A DNA stretch of 5,216 nt, taken from the NCBI GenBank assembly GCA_946631535.1, contig CAMPAF010000220.1, positions 1 through 5,216 of the forward strand, written 5' to 3'. Source of the stretch: an uncultured Verrucomicrobiota bacterium. GTDB lineage: Bacteria > Verrucomicrobiota > Kiritimatiellia > RFP12 > UBA1067. Shown here piece by piece: positions 1 through 5,216 of this stretch (position 1 is its first letter; every line of letters begins with the position of its first letter). A program made the position numbers and the translations under genes. Under the pieces are notes generated by a model that was given only the letters and a program-made list of their open reading frames with translations, ran no database searches and was not told the DNA's origin.

Positions 1-2659
1 CCTCGCGGATGGCGTTCGCGCCGCGCAGCTGGTAGTTGCCGAACTGCCAGCCGAACGTGTGGCCGTTCTGCTCGGCGGATCCCATGGCGAAGACGAGCTT
101 GTCGTTCGTGTAGTTCTCGTACACTGGGATGGCGGCGACGAGCGTCGCGAGGACGCAGGTGACGCCGAAGAGGCGGTGGCGCAGCTTCGCTCGGTCCGGC
201 ATCAGGTGCGCCAGCAGGCGGTTGGTCACGACGAGGCCAACGATTAGGCCGTAGCCGATCCAGAGCGAGAACATGCCGTGCGACGAGATGAACTTCACCT
301 TCTGGATGAATCCATCCTGGATGTCGCCCTTGACGCCGGCGAGGGCGACGAGGAAGAGCGACATGAGGCCGAAGCACGCGCCGACTGCGATGAGCCACTG
401 CTGGGAGACGTCGTCCGCGAGGAATCGGAGGGAGAACTTGGATTGTGGGATTGGGTGATCGTGGGATTGGGTGATTGTGGGATTTGCGGCAGACGCTCCG
501 CGGATCATGCCGATTACGACGAGGACCTGGCGCACGAGTATCGCCACGAGGCCTGCGAGGGCGAGAAGGGCGAGGGCGAGAAGGAGCAGCTTGTCGAGTC
601 GCAGAGGCACCTCGCCGTCGGTGAGGTTCTCGAACATTTCGGAGAACACGACAACGAGCGCGGCGACGACGACATACAGGCCGGTGGCGATCCATGCGGC
701 GCTGAAGGTTAGTGGCTTGTGGTTGGTGGTTTGCTGCTCGTGGTCAGCTGGGGCTGCCTTGGGGATGACGAGCTTCCATAGGGTGAAGGGGAGAAGGGCG
801 AGCGCGGCGGCGACGAGGGTGAACTGCATGCGGAGGTCCTGGAAGTAGAAGCCCAGCTGCTTCATGAACAGCTCAAAGCCGCTCTTCGAGAAGAAGTCCG
901 GCATCTTTATGGCCTCGTACTGTCCGCGCATGATGGCGTGCTTGAATCCCTCCCACGTGCGGGGGTAGCCCCAGTTCATCGGCGGGTTGCGCAGGTCGCT
1001 CACGATCGGCATGTAGATGTAGAAGCTGACGCCGAGCTCGGCGAAGAACATCGCGGGGGCGATGGAGCGTCCGCACGGAAGCGTCACGGCGGCGAGGCCA
1101 AGAAGGACGAAGTTCCAGACGCATGGCCAGGCGAACCACCAGCTTGCCGGATGGGTGAGTCCGTTCATCGCGCCCTTCTTGAGAAGGATGAACACCGTGA
1201 GCTGCACGGCCGTCACCGGTATTGCGAAGGCCAGTCCGCGCGGCGTGGTGAGGGAGAGTCCCACGACCACTGCGAGGCCGACGAGCAGCATCATGATCGG
1301 CTTGCCCCAGGCGAACGGCACGCCCGCGTAGCCGTCAGCGCCTGCCGCCTTGATGTTCGCCGCTATCAATATCGCGATCACGGCGCAGCCGCCTGCGGCC
1401 GCCAGCCATCTTTTCGCGAGGGAACCGTCCGTGGAGTCCGTCGGCGAGAAGGCCGCGCCGAGCGCGCAGACCACCGTTGCGGCGAGGAACGCGCCTATGA
1501 TGGCGTACAGCCTCGGCTCGATGAGCGGCGCGACGGTGTTCGAGTCCATGCCCGCGTTGGGCCATGTGGCCGCGCCTGCGAACACCGTGGCGGCCAGCAG
1601 AAGCATCCCTACGCCGGCGAAGCCGGTCGCTAGCATTGCCTTCATGGTGGTCTTGCTGCCCCTGGCCCTCATGATCGCGCCAACTGCAGGCGCCGCGACG
1701 AGAAGCGCGCATCCGATCCACAGCACCACCTCGTTGGGGCATGCGGATACGCTCGCAAGCGGCTTGAACTTGTTGATCACGTCGCCAGACATGAGGTTGC
1801 TCGCCTTCATCAGCGAGCCGATCTGCAGGACCTTTGCGGTGAGACCAACGGGAATAAGGATGAGGGCAAAGTCGCGGAACAGGCGGATGTTGCGGAGGGC
1901 GATCATGATCGCGAGCGGCACCGCCGCCAGGAGCAGGACCTGGTAGTTCGTGAGGCCGAGGCCGAACACGAACGCCGTGAGCCAGAGGATCTTGTCGGAC
2001 GGCTTGCGCATCCAGCGGTAGGAGAGCAGGAACACGGCCATCAGGAAGAGGGCATTGAGCGAGTAGATCTCGACGATGGTGGACTGCGACCACTCCACCG
2101 GCGAGAAGGCGAACACGAGCGAGCCTCCGAGGCCGCCCGCAAGCGCCATCAGAGCGTTGCGCTCGCGGGTGAAAGGCGAATTGTGCATGGAGGCGGTCGG
2201 CAAGGTGAACGGCGATCCGTTGGCGGACTGCATCGTGTCCGCACCGCCATCATCCTTTTCGCTCTTCGCTCCATCTACCATGGAGTCCAGCATGTCAGAG
2301 CCGCTACGGCAGATGAGCATTGCCGTGAAGCCTGCGGCGAATGCGCCGGCGACTGCTGAAAAGAGGCTGACCGCCCAGGCCGGGGTGGGCTGGCCCATGT
2401 AGGTGACCCAGCCGAACAGACGGCAGAATATCCAGCAGCAGAGCGACCAGAAGGGATACCCTGGAGGGTGTGGGACGCCGAGGTGGTCCGCGGCGGTGGC
2501 GAGCTCGCCGGAATCCTCGAGGCCGACGGAAGGCCCCAACGTGAAGAAGTAGACGAGGAACGCGATCAGCGTTGCGCTCCAGAATGCGGTCCAGTCAATG
2601 CGCCTAAAGAACGCGCCCGGTTTCGTTTCTGTCGAGAAGAGCTTGTTGAACATTGTCAT
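1..2659 (-). CDS. DUF2723 / TMEM260-like polytopic membrane protein (putative GT-C glycosyltransferase), 3' end missing
   Basis: I translated this frame across the window: 886 codons without a stop, running off the left edge. A TGA directly precedes the first ATG (2659), so the start is that ATG or the ATG two codons on; the nearest purine-rich stretch (GGAAAG) is 19 nt away, a poor ribosome site. The N-terminus matches DUF2723: TM1 (about 23-41), then GPSVGLEDSGEL (42-53; acidic E48, D49, E52, where GT-C enzymes carry catalytic acids), then GVPHPPGYPFW (61-71). Further hallmarks are WSQSTIVEIYSLNALF from W190, GLGLTNYQ, and NPPMNWGYP from N558 followed by QYE (580-582). About 20 hydrophobic segments are visible, so it is an inner-membrane protein. 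The eukaryotic relative TMEM260 is a protein O-mannosyltransferase; transfer of sugar from a lipid-linked donor is inferred here and the acceptor is unknown. The last visible residues (867-886, HTFGWQFGNYQLRGA) suggest that a soluble C-terminal part follows. Three hydrophilic loops (117-167, about 639-650, 726-740) contain repetitive DNA. Family call firm; function tentative. Confidence 0.9.
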   Translation of the reverse strand, partial: MTMFNKLFSTETKPGAFFRRIDWTAFWSATLIAFLVYFFTLGPSVGLEDSGELATAADHLGVPHPPGYPFWSLCCWIFCRLFGWVTYMGQPTPAWAVSLFSAVAGAFAAGFTAMLICRSGSDMLDSMVDGAKSEKDDGGADTMQSANGSPFTLPTASMHNSPFTRERNALMALAGGLGGSLVFAFSPVEWSQSTIVEIYSLNALFLMAVFLLSYRWMRKPSDKILWLTAFVFGLGLTNYQVLLLAAVPLAIMIALRNIRLFRDFALILIPVGLTAKVLQIGSLMKASNLMSGDVINKFKPLASVSACPNEVVLWIGCALLVAAPAVGAIMRARGSKTTMKAMLATGFAGVGMLLLAATVFAGAATWPNAGMDSNTVAPLIEPRLYAIIGAFLAATVVCALGAAFSPTDSTDGSLAKRWLAAAGGCAVIAILIAANIKAAGADGYAGVPFAWGKPIMMLLVGLAVVVGLSLTTPRGLAFAIPVTAVQLTVFILLKKGAMNGLTHPASWWFAWPCVWNFVLLGLAAVTLPCGRSIAPAMFFAELGVSFYIYMPIVSDLRNPPMNWGYPRTWEGFKHAIMRGQYEAIKMPDFFSKSGFELFMKQLGFYFQDLRMQFTLVAAALALLPFTLWKLVIPKAAPADHEQQTTNHKPLTFSAAWIATGLYVVVAALVVVFSEMFENLTDGEVPLRLDKLLLLALALLALAGLVAILVRQVLVVIGMIRGASAANPTITQSHDHPIPQSKFSLRFLADDVSQQWLIAVGACFGLMSLFLVALAGVKGDIQDGFIQKVKFISSHGMFSLWIGYGLIVGLVVTNRLLAHLMPDRAKLRHRLFGVTCVLATLVAAIPVYENYTNDKLVFAMGSAEQNGHTFGWQFGNYQLRGANAIRE
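441..484 (-). repeat. Degenerate octamer tandem repeat (period 8, near-exact period 16) inside the DUF2723 gene
   Basis: On the coding (minus) strand the DNA alternates two octamers, AATCCCAC and RATCACCC, for about 5.5 units. As 16-mers there are 2.75 copies, with the two full copies (445-460, 461-476) differing at one base. The unit is not a multiple of three, yet the frame stays open; it encodes residues about 726-740 (N-P-T-I-T-Q-S-H-D-H-P-I-P-Q-S), a polar loop between two predicted membrane helices. The coding strand here is A/C-rich and nearly G-free, unlike its surroundings. Whether the same unit occurs elsewhere in the genome cannot be told from this window. Confidence 0.85.
707..731 (-). 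repeat. Degenerate heptamer tandem repeat inside the DUF2723 gene
   Basis: The coding strand reads AACCACC, AACCACA, AGCCACT, AACC: three and a half units of a heptamer with one to three differences between units. It encodes about residues 643-650 (Q-T-T-N-H-K-P-L), part of a polar loop (ADHEQQTTNHKP) between two predicted transmembrane helices. Like the octamer repeat at 441-484 it is A/C-rich on the coding strand and its period is not a multiple of three. It is short enough that chance composition cannot be fully excluded. Confidence 0.6.
2168..2215 (-). repeat. Imperfect 12-bp direct repeat (36 bp apart) in a polar loop of the DUF2723 protein
   Basis: The plus-strand words ggtgaaaggcga (2168-2179) and ggtgaacggcga (2204-2215) match at 11 of 12 bases and both encode S-P-F-T on the minus strand. 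They lie in the polar, acidic loop at residues about 117-167, between two hydrophobic segments. Two copies this short could be chance; they are listed because this is the third hydrophilic loop of the same protein with internal repetition. Confidence 0.35.
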
Positions 2660-2700
2660 TCACTGTTGTCTGTTGAAACTTTCCTTTGCGGCAGGCGCAT

Positions 2701-2729
2701 ATTCTACCATAATTTGGCGCGTTTGCGCA
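2701..2729 (-). promoter_or_regulatory. Weak sigma70-like promoter candidate for the DUF2723 gene
   Basis: In the 75-bp gap between the SDR stop and the DUF2723 start, the minus strand carries TAGAAT (2706-2701, five of six to TATAAT). A poor -35 candidate, TGCGCA (2729-2724, three of six), lies 17 bp upstream. The implied transcript start would leave a leader of about 30-35 nt before the ATG at 2659. The spacing and position are sensible but the -35 is weak, and the gene could equally be read through from the upstream operon. No convincing terminator hairpin with a T-run was seen in this gap. Confidence 0.3.
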
Positions 2730-2734
2730 GATGC

Positions 2735-3694
2735 CTAGCGAATCGGCGATGTGGCTGGCTCGGCAGCGTCTGGGAAGGAGGAGTCTGTGAAGTCGAGGTT
2801 GCTGGAGACGGTGCGGAGGGCGTAGTAGGAAGGGTCGAAGAGGACGTGCGTGCGGCCGAGCATGTTGGCAAGGGCGGACGACAGCCGGCCGATACAGGCG
2901 CCGAGCCACATTGGGAGGCAGACGGTCCTGAACTTGCGGCCAGGAAAGAGGCGGGAGGCAGTCTCGCGATAGAACTCGTCGGCAGTGATCCGGCGCGAGT
3001 CTATCACGGTAACCCCGTCGCCGTCCCAGCGGCTTGTGGTGGCGGCGAGCCATGCGGCCTCCGCCACGCGACGGACGTCCGCGAGCGGCCAGCGGTTGCG
3101 CCCGCGCCACTTGCCGAAGTGGAAGATGAAGGGCGAGTTGCGCAGGAAGTCCGCAACGCGGCGTTCGAGCGTCTCGTCGCCTGGCCCCCACACCGCCGCG
3201 GGGCGGATGCACGCGAAGCGCTCGGGAGGCAGGTTGGCCTTGAGCCATAGCTCGGACTTTATCTTGTAGCGAGGGTAGGGGTTGCTCAGGTTGTCGTCGA
3301 AGCGCAGCGTCGAGACGTCCTCTCCGGAGAAGTCGCGTATTCCGTAGACGTCGGCTGTGGAGATGAACACGAACTTCCGTTTCGCGAGGGGAGCGAGGGC
3401 GACCACCGATTCGTAGTTGAGTCGCCTGAACAGCTTGTCGGGGCCCACGTCGGACGCCAACGCGGCCGCATGGACTATCACGTCCGGGGCAAGCTGTTCG
3501 ACCAGTTCCCGGAGGGACGCAGCATCGGATATGTCGCCTGTAACGTAGTCGGCGTCTGGCACCGGATCGGCAGGCTTGCGGCGATGGACGAGTCCTGTGA
3601 CACGCCAGCCTTCGGCGGCGAAGCGGCGCGCGACATGCCCGCCTATGAACCCGCCCGCGCCGGTCACGAGGACATGTCCGGCCGTGGCCGTCAC
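2735..3694 (-). CDS. Extended SDR (NAD(P)-dependent epimerase / 3-beta-HSD type), candidate 3-keto-sphingolipid reductase
   Basis: A 319-residue NAD(P)-dependent oxidoreductase of usual length for extended SDRs. The Rossmann glycine motif TGAGGFIGG lies at residues 11-19 (G12, G15, G18), a GDI acidic turn at 53-55 and HAAA at 75-78. The active site follows: STADVYG at 112-118 (S112/T113) and YPRYK at 140-144, the YxxxK pair with Y140 and K144. RPAAVWGPGD (164-173) is typical of the 3-beta-HSD/epimerase branch. A hydrophobic stretch around 257-279 may contact the membrane. The start is GTG, overlapping the TGA of the SPT gene by 4 bp (GTGA); no in-frame ATG lies nearby and an SD sits 9 nt upstream. 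Coupling to SPT suggests reduction of the 3-keto group of ketosphinganine or ketoceramide, as for CerR of Caulobacter, which is also annotated as an epimerase. That role is inferred from context; a sugar-nucleotide or sterol substrate remains possible. Its stop is 75 bp before the DUF2723 gene. Confidence 0.9.
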   Translation of the reverse strand: MTATAGHVLVTGAGGFIGGHVARRFAAEGWRVTGLVHRRKPADPVPDADYVTGDISDAASLRELVEQLAPDVIVHAAALASDVGPDKLFRRLNYESVVALAPLAKRKFVFISTADVYGIRDFSGEDVSTLRFDDNLSNPYPRYKIKSELWLKANLPPERFACIRPAAVWGPGDETLERRVADFLRNSPFIFHFGKWRGRNRWPLADVRRVAEAAWLAATTSRWDGDGVTVIDSRRITADEFYRETASRLFPGRKFRTVCLPMWLGACIGRLSSALANMLGRTHVLFDPSYYALRTVSSNLDFTDSSFPDAAEPATSPIR

Positions 3695-4881
3695 GCCTTC
3701 ATGCCCTTCATCACATCGGTGATAATGTCCATCGCCTCGTCAAGCTGAGCCTCGGTGTGCGAGGCCATGAAGCTGGTGCGCAGCAGCGCCTCTCCTTCCG
3801 GAGTGGCGGGAGGGAGGACCGGATTCACGTATACGCCCCGCTCGTATATCTCCTTCACGGCGACGAAAGTGGCCTCGGTCGTGTACGTGTAGATCGGAAT
3901 GATTGGAGTAGGCACGCCGAGTGCAGATTCGCGGATGCGCATGCCGCGCGCCTGGAATCCGGCGCGTCCATACTCGGAAAGCGCCTTGAGGCGCTTCGGC
4001 AGCTCAGGGTGCGCCTCGAGATGGCGAAGCGCCGCGAGCGCCACTGCCGCGTTCGCGGGAGGGATGGAGGCAGAGAAGATGAAAGGGCGCGAATGGTGGC
4101 GTATGTAGTCCACCACCTTCGCGTCTCCGGCCACGTAGCCTCCGAGGGATGCCAGGGACTTCGAGAACGTGCCCATGAAGAGGTCGACTTCCTTCTCGAT
4201 CCCGTAGTGGAACGCCGTGCCGCGCCCGCCTTCGCCGAGGACGCCAAGCCCGTGCGCGTCGTCCACCATGACGCGCGCGCCGTGCGCCTTGGCGATGCGC
4301 ACGACCTCCGGCAGGTTGATCACGTCGCCGCCCATCGAGAAGACGCCGTCCACGACCACCAGCGCGCCGCAGTTCTCTGGCACCCTGTCGAGACATGCCG
4401 CCAGGTCGTCCATGTCGTTGTGCTTGAAGCGGAGCAGCTTGCCGTAGCTCAGCTTGCAGCCCGCGTAGATGCTAGCGTGGTTCTCGCGGTCGCAGATCAC
4501 GTAGTCGTGCATTCCGACGAGAGCGCTGATGATGCCGGCGTTCGACTGGAACCCGGTCCCGAACGTGAGGGCCGAGTCCTTCCCGAGGAAGCGGGCGATC
4601 TCGTCCTCCAGCTCTATGTGCAGGGACAGCGTGCCGTTCAGGAACCGCGAGCCGGAGCAGCCCGTGCCGTATTTCTCGAGCGCCTTGATGCCGGCCTCGA
4701 CGACCTCCGGGCAGATCGTCAGGCCAAGGTAGTTGTTCGAGCCGAGCATGATCCGTCGGCGACCTTCCATCACCACCTCGGTGTCCTGTCGGGACCCTAG
4801 CTGGTGGAAGAAAGGATAAAGGCCTGACGCACGGAGGTCGTCAGCATCTTTCCAGTCGTAGCACTTCTGAAATATGTCCAT
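3691..4881 (-). CDS. spt: Serine palmitoyltransferase-like alpha-oxoamine synthase (PLP-dependent)
   Basis: A complete 396-residue fold-type I PLP enzyme of the alpha-oxoamine synthase family (SPT, AONS, KBL, ALAS), of normal length. It would condense L-serine with a fatty acyl thioester to 3-ketosphinganine, releasing CO2, in the cytoplasm: the committed step of sphingolipid synthesis. Visible sites are H135 (ENHAS, stacks on PLP), D207 and H210 (VDDAHGLG), the Schiff-base lysine K241 (GTFSKSLASLGGY) and R368 (LLRTS, substrate carboxylate). SPT is preferred over its sister enzymes because of GCSGSRFLNGT (74-84), SRPFIFSASIPP (264-275) and VNPVLPPATPEG (352-363), which resemble Sphingomonas and Bacteroides SPT as I recall them; KBL and AONS differ there. 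The ATG at 4881 has GGAAA 7 nt upstream. The gene begins 24 bp after aspS and overlaps the SDR by 4 bp. No acyl-carrier-protein gene is visible, so acyl-CoA or an unlinked ACP may be the donor. The family is certain; the exact substrate is likely but unproven. Confidence 0.9.
   Translation of the reverse strand: MDIFQKCYDWKDADDLRASGLYPFFHQLGSRQDTEVVMEGRRRIMLGSNNYLGLTICPEVVEAGIKALEKYGTGCSGSRFLNGTLSLHIELEDEIARFLGKDSALTFGTGFQSNAGIISALVGMHDYVICDRENHASIYAGCKLSYGKLLRFKHNDMDDLAACLDRVPENCGALVVVDGVFSMGGDVINLPEVVRIAKAHGARVMVDDAHGLGVLGEGGRGTAFHYGIEKEVDLFMGTFSKSLASLGGYVAGDAKVVDYIRHHSRPFIFSASIPPANAAVALAALRHLEAHPELPKRLKALSEYGRAGFQARGMRIRESALGVPTPIIPIYTYTTEATFVAVKEIYERGVYVNPVLPPATPEGEALLRTSFMASHTEAQLDEAMDIITDVMKGMKA
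3704..3709 (-). promoter_or_regulatory. Shine-Dalgarno for the SDR, embedded in the end of the SPT gene
   Basis: GAAGGG on the minus strand ends 9 nt before the GTG start of the SDR and lies within the codons for the M-K-G-M-K-A tail of the upstream enzyme. A second GAAGG is only 1 nt from the start and so badly placed. This site supports the GTG at 3694 as the true start and fits translational coupling through the GTGA overlap. Confidence 0.65.
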
Positions 4882-4905
4882 GGGAACATTTCCGTGTGCG
4901 TACGA

Positions 4906-5216
4906 CTACTTCACTTCGCCTTCGTTCGTGCCGCGGATCTTGATGTGGAGCTCGCGGAGCTGCTGCTCGGTGACGAAGTTCGGCGCGTTCATCATAAGGT
5001 CCTGCGCCTTCTGGTTCATCGGGAACGCGATTACCTCGCGGATGTTCGCCGTGTCGGCGAGCAGCATCACCATGCGGTCGACGCCGGGCGCGATGCCGCC
5101 GTGCGGAGGCGCGCCGAACTGGAACGCGCTATGCAGCGCGCCAAATTTCTGCTCCACCACATCCTTGCTGTACCCGGCGATCTCGAACGCCTTGTACATC
5201 ACCTCGGGGAGGTGGT
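4906..5216 (-). CDS. aspS: Aspartyl-tRNA synthetase, C-terminal fragment (5' end outside window)
   Basis: The frame is open from the right edge (first full codons H-L-P-E-V-M-Y-K) to a TAG at 4908-4906, giving about the last 103 residues of a protein usually near 590. It contains the end of the class II catalytic core: [20 protein letters not shown], with motif 3 and its invariant GxDR arginine that contacts ATP, followed by the AspS tail [16 protein letters not shown] and the closing QLRELHIKI. AspS charges tRNA-Asp (or also tRNA-Asn in organisms lacking AsnRS) with aspartate in the cytosol. The discriminating N-terminal anticodon domain is not in view, so that specificity cannot be judged. 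The stop lies 24 bp before the SPT start with no terminator in between, so read-through from aspS into the lipid genes is plausible. Confidence 0.95.
   Translation of the reverse strand, partial: HLPEVMYKAFEIAGYSKDVVEQKFGALHSAFQFGAPPHGGIAPGVDRMVMLLADTANIREVIAFPMNQKAQDLMMNAPNFVTEQQLRELHIKIRGTNEGEVK

Noticed and set aside
938..1633. Plus-strand open frame of 231 codons opposite the DUF2723 gene
   Set aside because: It has low-complexity R/H/E/G-rich composition and lies opposite an uninterrupted, family-consistent membrane protein frame, so it is a shadow.
1335..2093. Minus-strand open frame of 252 codons in an alternative frame within the DUF2723 gene
   Set aside because: Its product is R/H/P-rich with no hydrophobic pattern, whereas the overlapping DUF2723 frame carries the family motifs and many membrane helices.
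1..2659. Possible frameshift or pseudogene in the DUF2723 gene, because repeats of period 7 and 8 lie inside it
   Set aside because: I translated the frame codon by codon through all 886 codons: no stop occurs, and hydrophobic helices and family motifs continue on both sides of each repeat.
2711..2730. Possible terminator hairpin (GCGC ... GCGC) after the SDR
   Set aside because: The stem is only about 4 bp and no T-run follows on the minus strand.
2604..3248. Minus-strand open frame of 214 codons spanning the SDR / DUF2723 junction
   Set aside because: It overlaps the SDR in another frame and runs into the DUF2723 start; its arginine/proline-rich content shows no motif.
2468..3250. Plus-strand open frame of 260 codons opposite the SDR and the DUF2723 start
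   Set aside because: It is antisense to two supported genes, has no domain features and no believable start signals.
3757..4800. Plus-strand open frame of 347 codons opposite the SPT gene
   Set aside because: It lies wholly antisense to a clearly conserved PLP enzyme, is rich in R, A, V, H, E and D as expected of a GC-rich shadow frame, and shows no recognisable domain.
4876..4890. Near-palindrome around the SPT start codon (TGTTCCCATGGACA on the minus strand)
   Set aside because: It is imperfect, short and centred on the start codon, so it is most likely chance.

Overview
The window is a compact, GC-rich (roughly 60 % by eye) bacterial fragment. All four recognisable genes lie on the minus strand, so transcription runs from the high-coordinate end to the low-coordinate end. 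In that order they are: the 3' end of aspS (aspartyl-tRNA synthetase), a complete alpha-oxoamine synthase that best fits serine palmitoyltransferase (SPT), a complete extended short-chain dehydrogenase/reductase (SDR) of the 3-beta-HSD/epimerase type, and the first 886 codons of a very large polytopic membrane protein of the DUF2723/TMEM260 family (GT-C-like, related to protein O-mannosyltransferases). The DUF2723 reading frame runs off the left edge without a stop.

The organism cannot be fixed from this sequence alone. High GC, an SPT closest in recalled sequence to Bacteroidetes and Sphingomonas enzymes, and a DUF2723 protein with a 'GWQFGNYQLRGA'-type C-terminal continuation together suggest a Gram-negative of the PVC or FCB groups. 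A Kiritimatiellota, Lentisphaerota or Verrucomicrobiota member is my first guess, held at low to moderate confidence.

Layout. 5216-4906: aspS C-terminus with class II motif 3. There is a 24-bp gap with no visible terminator. 4881-3691: SPT-like PLP enzyme. The SDR starts on GTG inside the last codons of the SPT gene (4-bp GTGA overlap, 3694-3691), with a Shine-Dalgarno sequence embedded in the SPT 3' end, so the two are almost certainly co-translated. 3694-2735: SDR. A 75-bp gap carries a weak sigma70-like promoter candidate. 2659-1: DUF2723 protein. No stretch of 300 bases lacks a gene, and I saw no tRNA, rRNA, CRISPR array, IS element or strong terminator.

How the genes may work together. 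SPT condenses serine with an acyl thioester to give 3-ketosphinganine, the first step of sphingolipid synthesis. A translationally coupled NAD(P)-dependent SDR is the expected kind of partner to reduce the 3-keto group, like the epimerase-annotated CerR ketoreductase of Caulobacter. The core of the window is therefore a probable sphingolipid/ceramide module. It is followed by an envelope glycosyltransferase-like protein that may simply be a neighbour or may share a role in surface biogenesis. The most unexpected sequence feature is a pair of degenerate short tandem repeats (period 7 and period 8/16) inside the DUF2723 gene. Each encodes a hydrophilic loop between predicted membrane helices.
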